A stretch of DNA of 64,000 nt from Melieria omissa (GCA_963971225.1 OZ020269.1:39391264-39455263), one strand, 5' to 3'. Shown: positions 1 through 10,514, numbered from the stretch's first letter. Notes: a model not told the origin generated them from the sequence alone. A program made the numbers and translations.

Positions 1-488
1 GGAATGAACCAATCGTCACCAAATTTTTTCCAAATGTTCCTTAGGGTTTTTTCTAATAAACGAACTACGATCAGCCAAAAATATTGAAAATTGTTTATTT
101 AAAAAAATAATTAGTTAACAAAAAAATGCGAAAATCGTAATTTTTTTCAAAACCTCATAACTTTTTTAATTTCTATTTTTCTTTCATGATCGTAGTTCAT
201 TCAATAGATAATACGGTACACATTAAGAATGTGTTCGATTTTTGTGTTTCCGATCACGTGTTTTGACGGAATCACTTCCGGTAGCGGGACACCTCCTCGC
301 CGACATGCCGCCACTGATGGACGCCCCCTCCCCCTTTTTTTGATTCATTCAATTTTAAAAATTGTATTCTCTAAATAAATGTGTGTTCATATCCAGAAAC
401 AATTTTCAAAAAATGCACTTTTTCGGATCCACAAGGTGAGAACCTGCCTTAAGCTATCCTCCCGATAAAATTTACCGGGAGGATTGAG
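1..488. other. AT-rich intergenic DNA, no gene seen
   Basis: Very AT-rich sequence with poly-A and poly-T runs. I see no convincing coding frame, RNA gene or transposon terminus. Confidence 0.5.
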
Positions 489-1132
489 TGCCTGTTAAAT
501 TTTAAAGTGAACTTTAAGTGGAAGTGGTGCCACGTACATGCATATGTTTGTTTACAAACAAAAAACAGCTGATAATGAAATTACAATTTGAAATGAAATT
601 TGAATTTGAGATCTTTCGGTATGGAAAATAGGCGTGTTTCTTAAATTCATGCACTGTAAGACGCCTTTGAAGGTACGGAGTCGCAAAATGCGGCAAATAT
701 AACATATAACAGCCAATTGGACTATTTCACTGTTTTGCACTGCTGACATGTCCAATCGCTGCTGGGCCGCCACCTGTGCGATACGTCTCGCTCTTCTGCG
801 CTGCAAGTTCCAGCTTGGACCTACGCTTCAAGTTGTCTAACTTGTCCCTCAACGATTTCCAACGCCGGGACACGCCCCATTTGGCAGTAAAAGCATCAAC
901 AAGATTTTGCCAGGCAAAATTTTTATTTTTTCCTTCAAAATTAATTATAATTTTTCACAAACAGCTGATTGCGCCGCCAAGTGCTGCCCATCGTAGACCA
1001 GTGTTGCCAAAAAATCAGACTTGTTAAATTTTTATTTATCAGGAAGATGAGAAAACGAAAATATTTACCGGGCACTTTAAAGTGACCTTTAGCTAAAGTT
1101 CACTTTAGCTACAGGTCAAATTTAACACATTT
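489..1132. repeat. Possible DNA-transposon remnant with degenerate inverted ends
   Basis: The left edge carries CTGTTAAATTTTAAAGTGAA and the right edge, read on the other strand, carries GTGTTAAATTTGACC followed by AAAGTGAACTTTA. The inverted similarity is partial and no target duplication was found. A Myb/SANT-like coding fragment lies between the edges on the minus strand, a combination seen in PIF/Harbinger-type elements. The assignment is tentative. Confidence 0.3.
727..912 (-). pseudogene. Myb/SANT-like (zeste/Harbinger-accessory type) DNA-binding fragment
   Basis: The minus-strand frame contains W-QNLVDAFTAKWG, then WKSLRDKLDNLKRRSK, then the hallmark YRTGGGP. These are the spaced tryptophans and the TGGGP motif of the zeste-like Myb/SANT domain, common in insect regulatory proteins and in the second protein of PIF/Harbinger transposons. 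In those families the domain binds DNA through a helix-turn-helix-like fold. Only about 60 residues remain, there is no credible start codon, and the frame ends at a TGA shortly after the motif. It sits inside a possible decayed transposon (489-1132), so a dead transposon gene is likelier than a host gene. The domain type is fairly clear; the parent family is not. Confidence 0.5.
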
Positions 1133-1556
1133 TTCCCTCAGTGTACATATTACCAAATAATATCCTGCAAGAACAGTATGATTAATCATTTTACCTATAG
1201 TACTGATAGACATTTCGACCAGAATTCCCATCAGTTTCTGAAGAGCCGTTTGAAAATTCTGATAGAAGCTCACGTATACGTGTGATTTTGTATCACCTTA
1301 TAACATAACACAGGTGTTTTGGTATCTGGCACAGATATACAGTTGTTTAGCTAGCACCTACTATGACAAAAGATTCAATAAAATACCTTTTAAATACCTT
1401 GTGAATATCAAGTTGTCTCGATCCCTCACAGCAGAAACTCTGTTTTTCTGTCAGTCCTGATTAATCAGCCCTGATAGAAGCTTCACTGAGTACTGATATC
1501 AGGAGTCATGTATAAACCTATCATCACTGAAAGTCATTTGTTGGTTGTTTAATTGG
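1133..1556. other. Unclassified AT-rich stretch
   Basis: No gene seen. CTGATAGAAGC occurs twice (about 1258 and 1468), and a short palindrome CACGTATACGTG lies near 1271. Neither could be assigned to a family. Confidence 0.4.
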
Positions 1557-1560
1557 TTAA

Positions 1561-3057
1561 CCCTTTCGGTACGTCTGTTTTGTTTGTAACTTTAAAAATC
1601 ATTCTTTTCCACTTTATTAATGTTTAAGCCTACATAATGAATAATCAAAAGTCATTTTTTTTAAATATTGTTCGAAAAAGTGGTTTTTGGGCGTCATGAA
1701 ATATGGCATAGTAAGAAATAAAAAAAATCGTACAGCCTTAGTGAACTATATTTGGGATCTAACTTTTTTTACACTTACTAAAGCAATAAATACCTACTAG
1801 ATTACTTACATAAACCTATGAAATATATTGATTTTTGTAATAGAATAAATAAAAGTACGAAATGATCTCTTTTTGTAAAATCGCAGCTCGATAGGACTGT
1901 GCACTTTCTGTACCTTTACAATTTACTTGGTACACTTATCAAAATATTTTTTCATTATTTGGTAAGGGAGAGGGCTGGGTTGTGAACAGGGGTTTTGTTT
2001 TTTGCTCTAACTTTTCACAGAATAAAGATATCGAAAAATCGAAGATACCGTTGGAAAGGGGAATATATAACGCAACTTTGTTATGAAGGCAGATTACCGT
2101 TTTGATTGAAATTTAACTCTCTACGTCCAATTTTCTAAGAACGTGATTTTTCGCTTTTTCAAAAAAGTGGCTGGGTTGTGAACCATCTGAAAAATCCCTA
2201 TTAAAGTCGGAAAATACGAAGAAAACACCCATAATTTTTAAGTATATTGAGAATTTATTTAATCAGGAAGCTTCAAGAGGTGAAAAAAAGTTATAATAAC
2301 GCCTCTTAGGCCAAAAAATCGCAATGAATGAAACTGCTCAATTTTTTAAATTTTCATCCTAATCTGTGTCGGAATGTTTGCATGTGAAATACGAACGTGT
2401 TCTCGTATTGGCTCACTTCAAGTGAACACAACGAAATCGAGTGAAATTATATAAAATGACTTTATTTTTATATATCCGTCCATATTTGACAGTGTTAGAA
2501 CAAATGTAGTACGAAAAACAGGTGGTTCATAACCCAGCCACCTCAGTGGTTCACAGCCCAACCACGACGCCATTTTGGAAACTTTAAAATAAACGACACT
2601 TCCAATCATAATTCGACATAAACAAATATTGCAACGTAAAATAGAATCAAAACACTAAATAAACATGTATTACACAGACTTTTTGCAATAAGCTCAGTCA
2701 CTAATATAGCACTTTAAAAAAAGCCAACAAGTTTTCGCAGTCGATTTTCGAACACGATGTCTTTCAAAGTCGATTGCTGCCACAAGCAATACGTGTTTGT
2801 ACTTCGGTGTAACCACAAAAGCAGAGTCATATCATAAGACAAAATTGACACTTGAAAGATTGGCGATATGTCAATTAGGGAAAGAAAAAACGGCAATGGT
2901 TCACACCCCAGCCTGGTTCACAACCCAGCCCTCTCCCTTACTAGTTTTGTATAAAAACCTTCAGAGAAAAATACAAAAATATAGTATCCACAAGTTTTTG
3001 ACCTAAAACAGGCACTGAAAAGAGGCTATGCCATATGGCATAGAATAACCGAAAGGA
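1561..3057. mobile_element. TTAA-flanked MITE (piggyBac-type target), interrupted
   Basis: The element starts CCCTTTCGGT and ends ACCGAAAGGA, so the 10-bp termini are inverted with one mismatch. TTAA lies directly outside both ends (1557-1560 and 3058-3061). TTAA duplication and CCC-starting ends fit piggyBac-like elements; Kolobok also uses TTAA. Without the nested insertion the element is about 517 bp and encodes nothing, so it is non-autonomous. Internal ATATGGCATA boxes occur near both ends. Confidence 0.7.
1962..2941. mobile_element. 980-bp MITE with perfect 26-bp inverted termini and reiterated internal motif
   Basis: The left terminus GTAAGGGAGAGGGCTGGGTT (continuing TGTGAAC) is matched exactly, inverted, at 2916-2941. 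The core GGCTGGGTTGTGAAC recurs in degenerate form at about 2168 (direct) and at about 2523, 2552 and 2898 (inverted), as expected of subterminal transposase-binding sites. No transposase frame is present. I found no clean target duplication, so the superfamily is open. It lies inside the TTAA MITE at 1561-3057. Confidence 0.75.
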
Positions 3058-3061
3058 TTAA

Positions 3062-3519
3062 ATTTACTATGTTTTTTATTTTTTTTAATGTAAATCTAAC
3101 GGAGTAAACCACGGGTTTAAAGTTTTTATGGAAAAACATAATTTAATAGGTGTATTGACTTTAAATATGGTGAAAGCACTGCAAACGAGAAATAACTAGA
3201 CAAACATTTTATCATAAAAATCTGACGGGGTCAACAAAAGGTAAAAGAAACTTGATTTATTGGATCCATTGATTTCAAACTTGCGTGCAGAGCAGGGTTA
3301 CCAACTGTCCGGTTTTCGCCTGGACAGTTCGGTTTTCGGATGTTTTGTTCGTGTCCGGTTGCAAAGTACCGAACACAAAAATCACCGAAGGAACATAAAC
3401 TTGCCACGAAAGTGTTTAGTAATATGTAGAAATGAGAAATTGTTCTATTTACGGTTACCGTTTCACACAACAAGCGTTGATTTTTATAAACTCGATGCTC
3501 GCATGTATTAAACAACTAG
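3062..3519. other. Unclassified stretch with dispersed repeat similarity
   Basis: No gene seen. The segment around 3095-3160 (AACGGAGTAAACCACGGG, then GGAAAAACATAATTT) resembles 59405-59465 (GACGGGGTAAACCAAGGG, then CGAAAAACATTATTT), so both belong to an unnamed dispersed repeat. Confidence 0.4.
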
Positions 3520-4936
3520 TAGGGCCCTGCGGCTTTGCACGCAAGTTTGAAGTCAATGGGCCCAATAAATCATGTTTCTTCATACTACACTCTATGGGCC
3601 ATGCCACGCCTCTTTTATGTAATGCCCAATCCATTCCCAATCCATTCCTCCGGGTGTGACCCGGTTTCATTTATATGCGACTTTCAGTTCCAAAGTTACG
3701 CGGAAAATTTCAATTACAAAAAATATGCCGCGCCCCTTGTTCAACGCCCATAAAATTTTGCCAGTAGAATGACACAACTATGGGACGATGGTATACAAAA
3801 CTTCAAAGCTTTCCAACTTATTGTTCCGAAGCTATTCCACATTAAAATTTTCGGTTGTATGGGCGGTGCCATGCCCCTCGTCCAATACCCACCCTACTCT
3901 TCCTGTCGAAGGGCACGTCGAAATCGTAAGTATGTGCCAAATATCTTGATGTGTGATTTGCATTTCCAAAGTTATTGAAAACAATAACGTCGCTTGAAAA
4001 GTACCACGTGCCTTGTCCAACGCCCATACAATTTAACCATTTGAACGACACGTCTAAGCCATGATGCTATATAAAATTTCAATGCTGGCCGACTTATAAT
4101 TCCGAAGATATTTTGTATTAAAAACTTGGTTTGTATGGGCAGTGCCAGGCCCCCTCGTCCGATACCCACCCCATTCCCAATGTCGAAGGGTGCATCTAAA
4201 TCGTAAGTTTGTGCCAAATCTCTTAACTGTGTGATTTGTAGTTCCAAAGTTATTCAAAACATTTGAGTTGCTTAAAAAGTGCCACACCCCTTATCCAACG
4301 CTTACAAAGTTTTACCAGTGAAACGACACATCAAACGGTGGCCCCGCACCGAATTTTAATGCTGCCCGATTTCTCATTCCGAAGATATTCCATATTGAAA
4401 ATTTAAGTTGTATGGGCGGTGCCACGCCCCCTTGTCAAAAACCCACCCCATTCCCCCTATCGAATCGCTAAATCGTTTGACACCCACATTGCAGTGACAT
4501 ATATATCATGGCTGATTTGTTATTATAGTGATCGTGGCGAGAAGGCGTATTAGGTAGGCGTGGATAATCTTCTATATCCTATGTTAACATCAATGAAACA
4601 CGGAATCATTTGGTATTAATACTGATTTACCAACATGTACCGTAGCTTCGTTTTGTTAGTTTAGAGGGCACGGAAAGTGGGCGTGGCCGATTATTTAATA
4701 GCCTATGTTTGCCGCAATGATACGCTGAATCGTTTGATACCCATATTGCCTTACAAAAGCATACCATAGATGAGTTTTGTTACCATAGTGGGCGTAAGAA
4801 GGGGGCGTGGTCATTCTCATATAGCCTATGTACCATTCCCATAGATAAAAAATGTTTGGTGCTTATTTCATCTAAATCGGTTCAGTGGTTTTTTCCTGAT
4901 TGTGGCTCAAAAAACGTCACACTTGCTTTTATATAA
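3520..4936. repeat. Tandem repeat array, about 275-bp unit with GC-rich boxes
   Basis: A box like GTATGGGCGGTGCCACGCCC recurs at about 3590, 3857, 4133 and 4410, a spacing of 267-277 bp. Between boxes the units share text such as ATTTCAATGCTG, CCCCTTGTCCAACGCCCA and CCAAAGTTAT. From about 4500 the array grades into a single-copy tail with TGGGCGTGG boxes, ending near 4936. The same family forms the array at 29160-30520. Long frames on either strand follow the repeat period and are not genes. Confidence 0.7.
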
Positions 4937-5136
4937 CATCGTGCGACAGCATATTTCACACTGGAAAAAATCCATATGGGCGTGAAACTAGAGACCAACC
5001 ATAGTAATACTGCGTACTCACTTTTTCATTTCTACATCCTTTGTCCTTTTAAAAGGACATCAACATTTTGAAGGGGATAAAAAATAAAAAAAAATATAAA
5101 AAATACTTAACCAAGCTAGAATATGGCGATATGTAT
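4937..5136 (+). repeat. Left inverted repeat bounding the gypsy-like gag-pol
   Basis: Starts near CGTGCGACA, continues with CACACTGGAAAAAATCCATA and ends with ATATGGCGATATGTAT. Nearly the same text appears inverted at 10301-10514, with about 85-90% identity by eye. It is not a direct LTR. It may be a foldback or TIR arm, or an independent insertion. Confidence 0.7.
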
Positions 5137-5998
5137 ATCAGATGAAAGAGGAAAGGCTCAAGAATTTAAATAAAACCTTTAAAAAAAGGATGTGAAAAAG
5201 ATCCTTTGAAAATTTTAATCCTTTATATCCTTGAAAATTTATAACGAATTTTCTTGAAAAGTAAGTATGTTAGAACGCAAAATCTCCTTAATCACGTGTC
5301 AAGCGTGAAGCTGAAATAGTTTACACTGTTTGGTACTTCTGGTAATATTGCAGTTTCGTGAGTAAAACAAACATATGTTGATTTCGAGTAAAGTTGCTGC
5401 ACTTGTGACAAGTAAATTTTGTTTGCTGCGCTAGCTAAAGTTAATTTCGGGTTTTCGGGTTCAAAAGATTAATAACATTCTGAGAAGTTGAATTGTAATC
5501 GGAGCTAGACTCATTCCATCAAGCCAGAGGTGTTTAACAGTTTAATTGAACTAATTATAATAATAACTACTGTAATAATTTTGAACTAAAAGAAATTGAT
5601 CTAAGAAGTTGAATGCATAATTTGTTTAGTAAAATCAATCAATATTAAAATTTAAGCAATTTGTGAGTTGGATTAAACTTTTGAAGGAGAATTCGCTAAA
5701 GAACAGGTTCAATATATTAACCATTTTGTGACACGAATCGAAATACTTTTGTATGAAATCTGTGAAAGAGCTAAGAATTGATTCAGATCTTTATATGCTT
5801 TTGAGGAGAAACTATTTTAAGATATAAGAGCCTACCACTAAACGGTAATCATTTTAAATGATAAATTGAAATTGAATTTAATTAAAATTAAGAAGAAATT
5901 ACTAAGCACATTAGTACATTGTAATTGCTTTGAATTAAGTTATATATTACTTTGAATGAAATTTACATATTATATTTGATATTGTAACCGACATAGAC
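5137..5998 (+). other. Untranslated leader before gypsy-1 gag
   Basis: AT-rich and non-coding. No TG...CA LTR, no convincing tRNA primer-binding site and no TATA box could be recognised. It may contain a decayed 5' LTR. Confidence 0.35.
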
Positions 5999-7003
5999 AT
6001 GGACGTAGACCAAATACTCACGTTAAACTTGAACGGGCTTAGGGAAAAACTTACAGCTTTGGGGTTACCAACTAGGGGACTGAAACGTGAACTGCAGAAC
6101 GTTCTTCTAGACCACTTCGGCTTCTCCCGAGGGGATGATGATGATGAAAGTTTGAATTCAGATGACACTTGTCAAAACAGGCCGCTGAATGAAGAAGTGC
6201 CAGTTCAACAAGTGCCAGTTCATAGCCACTTTACGCTACGCGATATTGAAGATACGTTGTCATCTTTTTCGGGGTGCGGGCAACCTGACGTTAATCAGTG
6301 GTTGCAGGAGTTTGAGGACAACGCAGCTGTGGTTAACTGGAATGATTTGCAGAAGTTCATCTACGGAAAGCAGCTTCTAAAGGGTGCAGCGAAGATATTT
6401 GTAAGAAGTCAGAGAGCAGTTAAGGATTGGGACTCGTTAAAGGCCATCCTCAAGAAAGAATTTGGAGCTAAGCTGAGTGCAAATGAAATACATCGTACGT
6501 TGAAGAATAGGCGTAAGCGAGCAAATGAAAGTTTTCGAGAATATTTATACTCACTGATGGAGATCGCAAGCCAGATCAATATGGATGACGAGAGTATCAT
6601 CGAATACTTTATTGAGGGTATTCCTGATTCACGTTCGAATAAGCAAATTCTTTATCAAGCGTTGACTATAGAAGACCTCAAAGAGAACCTGCGTGTATAT
6701 GAGAAGTGTCGTGGGCAATCTCAGAATGTAGGCAACAGGCCGTTACTTCCACAAGCATCGAGAGAGAAAAGCGTTGTTAAGAGTGAAGCGCATAGCAGCA
6801 GAGAGTGTTTCCAGTGTGGAAAAGTTGGGCATATAGCCAGGCAGTGTACTCAATCAGCCATTCGGTGCTTTAAGTGTGGTCAAGTCGGTCACAAGGCAAA
6901 CGAGTGTAACCAGGTGACACCACGAGCGGAAATAAAAAACGAAAGCAAGAAGATGCATGTAGTTACCGAGGGTGAAGAACAACAAAGAGCGAAACCAGTA
7001 TAA
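5999..7003 (+). CDS. gag: Gypsy-1 gag (capsid-nucleocapsid) protein
   Basis: A 334-residue unbroken frame. The N-terminal 40 residues have a SAP-like helical look (NLNGLREKLTALGLPTRG), followed by an acidic stretch. The middle resembles a retrotransposon capsid (WLQEFEDNA, about residue 100, and FREYLYSLMEIA, about residue 180). Two CCHC zinc knuckles lie near residues 270-283 (CFQCGKVGHIARQC) and 290-303 (CFKCGQVGHKANEC). Gag of this family packages element RNA in cytoplasmic particles. The frame stops at TAA 7001-7003. The protease follows in the same frame, so the stop is either the native gag-pol boundary (readthrough) or a mutation. The start is the first ATG that leaves the N-terminus intact. 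Confidence 0.85.
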   Translation: MDVDQILTLNLNGLREKLTALGLPTRGLKRELQNVLLDHFGFSRGDDDDESLNSDDTCQNRPLNEEVPVQQVPVHSHFTLRDIEDTLSSFSGCGQPDVNQWLQEFEDNAAVVNWNDLQKFIYGKQLLKGAAKIFVRSQRAVKDWDSLKAILKKEFGAKLSANEIHRTLKNRRKRANESFREYLYSLMEIASQINMDDESIIEYFIEGIPDSRSNKQILYQALTIEDLKENLRVYEKCRGQSQNVGNRPLLPQASREKSVVKSEAHSSRECFQCGKVGHIARQCTQSAIRCFKCGQVGHKANECNQVTPRAEIKNESKKMHVVTEGEEQQRAKPV

Positions 7004-7009
7004 AAGGAT

Positions 7010-7360
7010 GTGTGTCTATTCCGAGACTTAGAGATCAACGGATATACGTTTTCAGCACTGTTAGATACGGGTAGTGATATTTGCGCCATCAGATATGATA
7101 CCTTAGTTAACATTGGATACATCGATTTACAACCAAAGATTAAAAAGTTGTATGGTATTGGCAACAAAATGATCAAAACTATTGGGTGCTTCACCGTACT
7201 TATAGATTTAGATGGAGTAGAAGTCAATATCGAGTTTCACGTGGCTAGAGAGCGCGACATTTTGTATGATGCAATTTTGGGCAAAGATGTATTGAGACAA
7301 GTGGATGTCGTAATCGCCGGTGAAGGGGTTAAGTTTCGAAAGAAAAGTACTGCTGAGTAA
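7010..7360 (+). CDS. pol: Gypsy-1 aspartic protease segment of pol
   Basis: Begins in the same frame as gag, directly after its stop. The retropepsin active site is LLDTGSD at about residues 18-24, with downstream YDAILGKDVLRQ matching the conserved ILGxD flap-end region. In this family the enzyme cleaves Gag-Pol. The frame stops at TAA 7358-7360, yet stays open in the same phase beyond it (to 7660), so this stop is probably a mutation. No ribosome-entry or frameshift signal could be identified. Confidence 0.8.
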   Translation: MCLFRDLEINGYTFSALLDTGSDICAIRYDTLVNIGYIDLQPKIKKLYGIGNKMIKTIGCFTVLIDLDGVEVNIEFHVARERDILYDAILGKDVLRQVDVVIAGEGVKFRKKSTAE

Positions 7361-8421
7361 AAACCGGAGAAACCTGAGGAAGTTAGGGAGGAAATCGTGG
7401 CGAATCAAGAGGTTAATCGTATCGGTGAACTAGAGAAGGAGTTTGGACAAATACTACATTTTGCATGCAACGAGAGTGTCGAGTTGCAGGTTGAACTCCA
7501 CCATTTACCAACTGAAGTAAATAAAAGCGTACTTAGCCTGATTACGAATTACAGTAGTGAAAGGAAAAGGGCGTCGCCAATCGAAATGAAAATTATTCTG
7601 TCAGAGGAAGTGCCGGTGTATCAAAGACCGTGCGACTGCCGTATGCAGATCAATGTTTAGTCGAAAAGCAGGTGGAAGGGTGGTTGGCTGACAACATAAT
7701 CCAAGTTATCACATCGGAATATGCATCACCAATAGTCCTAGTGGCGAAGAAAGATGGTACAAAGCGGCTATGTTGTGACTACCGGAAGTTGAATGAAAAG
7801 ATAATACGTGATAATTTTCCGATGCCATTGGTGGATAGCATTCTGCAAAGGCTACAATCGGCTACCGTTTATACCACTTTGGATCTTCGTAATGGATTTT
7901 TCCACGTACCATTGGAGCCTGCATCACGCAAGTATACAGCTTTTGTTACGCATAATGGACAATATGAGTTTTTGTATGTTCCGTTTGGTATATGTAACTC
8001 ACCAGCTGTTTTTACTAGATACATCAGTGCCATTTTTGGAGAACTTATCCGGAGCAACACAATAATAGTTTATTTGGAGGACATAATTATTCCCTCTAAG
8101 AGTGTGGAGGAAGGGTTAGCCAGTTTGAAGAGTGTGTTAGCGACAGCAGAGTCGTATGGACTACGGATTAAATGGGAAAAGTGTCAATTTTTGAAACGTC
8201 GAATTACGTTCTTAGGCTACGTTGTTGATGCGTCAACCATAACACCGTCGCGAGAGAAGACTCAGGCAGTAAACGATTTTCCTGTACCAACTGATAAGAA
8301 GATTTTACAACGCTTCTTAGGTCTTACATCATATTTTAGACGTTTCATTCCGAGTTATTCGTTGGTAGCTAAACCTTTGACTGATCTCCTGAAGAAGGAT
8401 GTAGTTTCGAATTCGAGATGA
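7361..8421 (+). pseudogene. pol: Gypsy-1 reverse transcriptase, frameshifted, YLED active site
   Basis: The linker to about 7640 is in the protease phase (with VPVYQRP). RT then continues in another phase from about 7630 (LPYADQ, then VEGWLADNIIQV), so a single-base indel lies near 7620-7650. RT motifs follow: LVAKKDGTKRLCCDYRKLN, TLDLRNGFFHVPL, YVPFGICNSPAVFTR. The catalytic box reads VYLEDIIIPS where the family has YxDD, so the first catalytic aspartate is glutamate. A second indel near 8405-8415 ends the frame at 8421 before RNase H. Two indels and one in-frame stop make this copy unable to give a full Pol. Confidence 0.85.
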
Positions 8422-8455
8422 GCAAATAGCTGCGTTTCAAAAATTAAAGATTGCT

Positions 8456-10111
8456 TTGGTGAATCCACCAGTACTTCAACTTTTCGATCCAGCACTACAA
8501 ACAGAAATACATACTGACGCATCTATGTTTGGATATGGCGGAGTGCTAATGCAGAGAGACTCGCAAGATAGACATTTACACCCTGTCGAGTACATGAGTA
8601 GGAAAACTACACCGGTGGAGCAGAAGTATCACTCATACGAATTGGAGGTTTTGGCAATCATATCAGCGCTGAAGAAATGGAGAGTATATGTTATGGGTAT
8701 CAACTTTAAAATAGTAACGGATTGTAATGCCTTTGCGCTTACGATGAAGAAGCAAGATGTTCCTTTACGAGTATCTCGTTGGGCGATGTATCTGCAAGAC
8801 TATCGGTATGAGATTAAGCATCGGTCGGGAACTCAGATGAGACACGTAGACGCGTTAAGTCGCGTACATTGCTTAATGATGACAGATAGTTTACGACATA
8901 GGATACAAGAAGAACAATTGAAAGACGAAAAGTTAGCTGCAATACGAAAAGTCTTAGAGCACGAAAGTTACTATGATTTTTACATCAAACATGGTGTTCT
9001 CCATAAAGATCTCGCTAAAGAACTTATGGTAGTACCAACATCGATGGAGCGAAAGATTATCCAAATAGCGCACAGACGACATTACGCTGCGAAGAAGACA
9101 CAAGATTTGGTCGAGAGAGATTTCTTTATTTACAACTTAGCGCCGAAGGTAATAAACGTAGTAAAGAGTTGTGTGGAATGTTTGGTTGCAGAGGCTAAAG
9201 CGGGGAAGAAGGAAGGTATGCTGAACCCAATCAACAAAGAAGACAAACCTCTTGGAACGTACCACTTGGATCACGTGGGTCCTATGGCAGAAACGAAGAA
9301 GCGATACAATTACATATTAGTGGTCGTTGATGGATTTTCTAAATTTGTTTGGCTATATCCCACTAAGAGTACAGGCAGCGAAGAAGTTTTAGAGCGTTTA
9401 CAGAGGCAAGCGGCAACGTTCGGAAACCCATTCAGGATTATGACGGATAGGGGAACTGGTTTTACTTCCAATGCATTTGAGAACTACTGCAAAGAAGAAA
9501 ATATTCAGCATTTGGTCATAACGACTGGTGTACCGCGTGGTAATGGCCAAGTAGAGAGAGTTCACAAAGTTGTCATATCGATGTTGACGAAACTATGCGT
9601 CGAAAATCCAACACTGTGGTATAAGCACGTAGATAGGGTGCAACAAACAATTAATTCTATGCCGACTCGAAGCACGAAATATTCTCCGTTCAAACTGTTG
9701 ACTGGTGTTGATATGCGCGTTAACGCAAATCATGACATTAGCAGGCTGTTAGAAGATTTGGAGGTTGAGAGGAGCAAGATACGAGAAGAAGCACGAGATA
9801 ATATTAGTCGTATGCAAGAGGAGAATATGAGAAATTTTAATAAAACCCGCAGAATGGAAACGGAGTATGAGGCTGGGGCATTAGTCGCCATTAAGCGCAC
9901 ACAGTACGGAACAGGACTCAAACTTAAGCCAAAATTCCTCGGACCATATAAAGTGATAGAAAAAAAGGATCATGGTCGTTATGTCGTTCAGAAGATTGGT
10001 ACCGTAGAAGGGCCGAAAATAACGCATACGGTGGCTGAATACATGAAGCCTTGGAATCCTTCATTCGAGGCGAATGAAACATCAGGATGGTCGAATGTGG
10101 GATTGAACTAA
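8456..10111 (+). CDS. pol: Gypsy-1 RNase H and integrase segment of pol
   Basis: A 551-residue open frame in the gag phase. RNase H covers about residues 1-140, with its acidic residues in HTDASMFGYGG, HSYELEVLA, VTDCNAFAL and HVDALSR. Integrase follows: an HHCC-like zinc module (HRRHY ... CVEC, about residues 200-245), a D,D,E core with HLDHVGPM, MTDRGTGF and NGQVERVH, and a C-terminal region ending in a chromodomain-free tail (HTVAEYMKPWN). In the family, RNase H degrades the RNA template and integrase inserts the DNA copy. This half is unbroken, in contrast to the damaged RT half. The annotated start is only the first ATG after the upstream frameshift. Confidence 0.85.
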   Translation: MVNPPVLQLFDPALQTEIHTDASMFGYGGVLMQRDSQDRHLHPVEYMSRKTTPVEQKYHSYELEVLAIISALKKWRVYVMGINFKIVTDCNAFALTMKKQDVPLRVSRWAMYLQDYRYEIKHRSGTQMRHVDALSRVHCLMMTDSLRHRIQEEQLKDEKLAAIRKVLEHESYYDFYIKHGVLHKDLAKELMVVPTSMERKIIQIAHRRHYAAKKTQDLVERDFFIYNLAPKVINVVKSCVECLVAEAKAGKKEGMLNPINKEDKPLGTYHLDHVGPMAETKKRYNYILVVVDGFSKFVWLYPTKSTGSEEVLERLQRQAATFGNPFRIMTDRGTGFTSNAFENYCKEENIQHLVITTGVPRGNGQVERVHKVVISMLTKLCVENPTLWYKHVDRVQQTINSMPTRSTKYSPFKLLTGVDMRVNANHDISRLLEDLEVERSKIREEARDNISRMQEENMRNFNKTRRMETEYEAGALVAIKRTQYGTGLKLKPKFLGPYKVIEKKDHGRYVVQKIGTVEGPKITHTVAEYMKPWNPSFEANETSGWSNVGLN

Positions 10112-10300
10112 TATGCATCCCTGGACTGGACGAACCTCTTTACGAATGGGCAGCACTGACTGGACGAAATAGCTTCGAACAGTACTCTAGACGGACGGAC
10201 AAATTATTCAAAATCGAAGCACGGAACGGAGCGGACGGACTCTTTTGTAATATTAAAACTCTCCTTTATAAATTTAAAATACGACAAGAATAAATCCCAC

Positions 10301-10514
10301 ATACATATCGCCATATTTTAACGAGGTTAAGTATTTTTTATATTTTTTTTAAATTGTATTCCCTTCAAAATTTTGAAGTGCTTTTAAAAGGACAAAGGAT
10401 GTAGAAATGAAAAACTGAGTACGTAGTACTACTATGTTTGGTCTCTAGTTTCACGCCCATATGGATTTTTTCCAGTGTGAAAAATTTTTTTCATTTTTGT
10501 CGCACGGTGTAATA
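10301..10514 (-). repeat. Right inverted repeat bounding the gypsy-like gag-pol
   Basis: Inverted partner of 4937-5136. Reading outward it begins at ATACATATCGCCATAT, contains CCTTTGTCC and TATGGATTTTTTCCAGTGTG on the plus strand, and ends near CGCACGGTG. Only 189 bp separate it from the integrase stop. It is followed by a short (TAGA)n run at about 10519-10540. Confidence 0.7.

Larger units (their letters stand above)
4937..10514 (+). mobile_element. Composite: Ty3/gypsy-like gag-pol between about 200-bp inverted repeats
   Basis: The unit holds gag, protease, RT, RNase H and integrase on the plus strand. No direct LTRs could be found in the 862 bp before gag or the 189 bp after integrase. 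The outer edges are inverted copies of one sequence (4937-5136 and 10301-10514). Possible explanations are a retroelement insertion into a long-TIR transposon with LTR loss, two chance insertions of one short element in opposite orientation, or a gag-pol unit that moves with TIRs. The sequence alone does not decide. Confidence 0.5.

Noticed and set aside
3231..4287. Several 60-95-codon frames on both strands over the GC-box array
   Set aside because: They recur with the repeat period on both strands and have no domain; they are by-products of the repeat.
10112..10300. 3' LTR of gypsy-1
   Set aside because: No direct partner was found upstream of gag and no TG...CA limits were seen.
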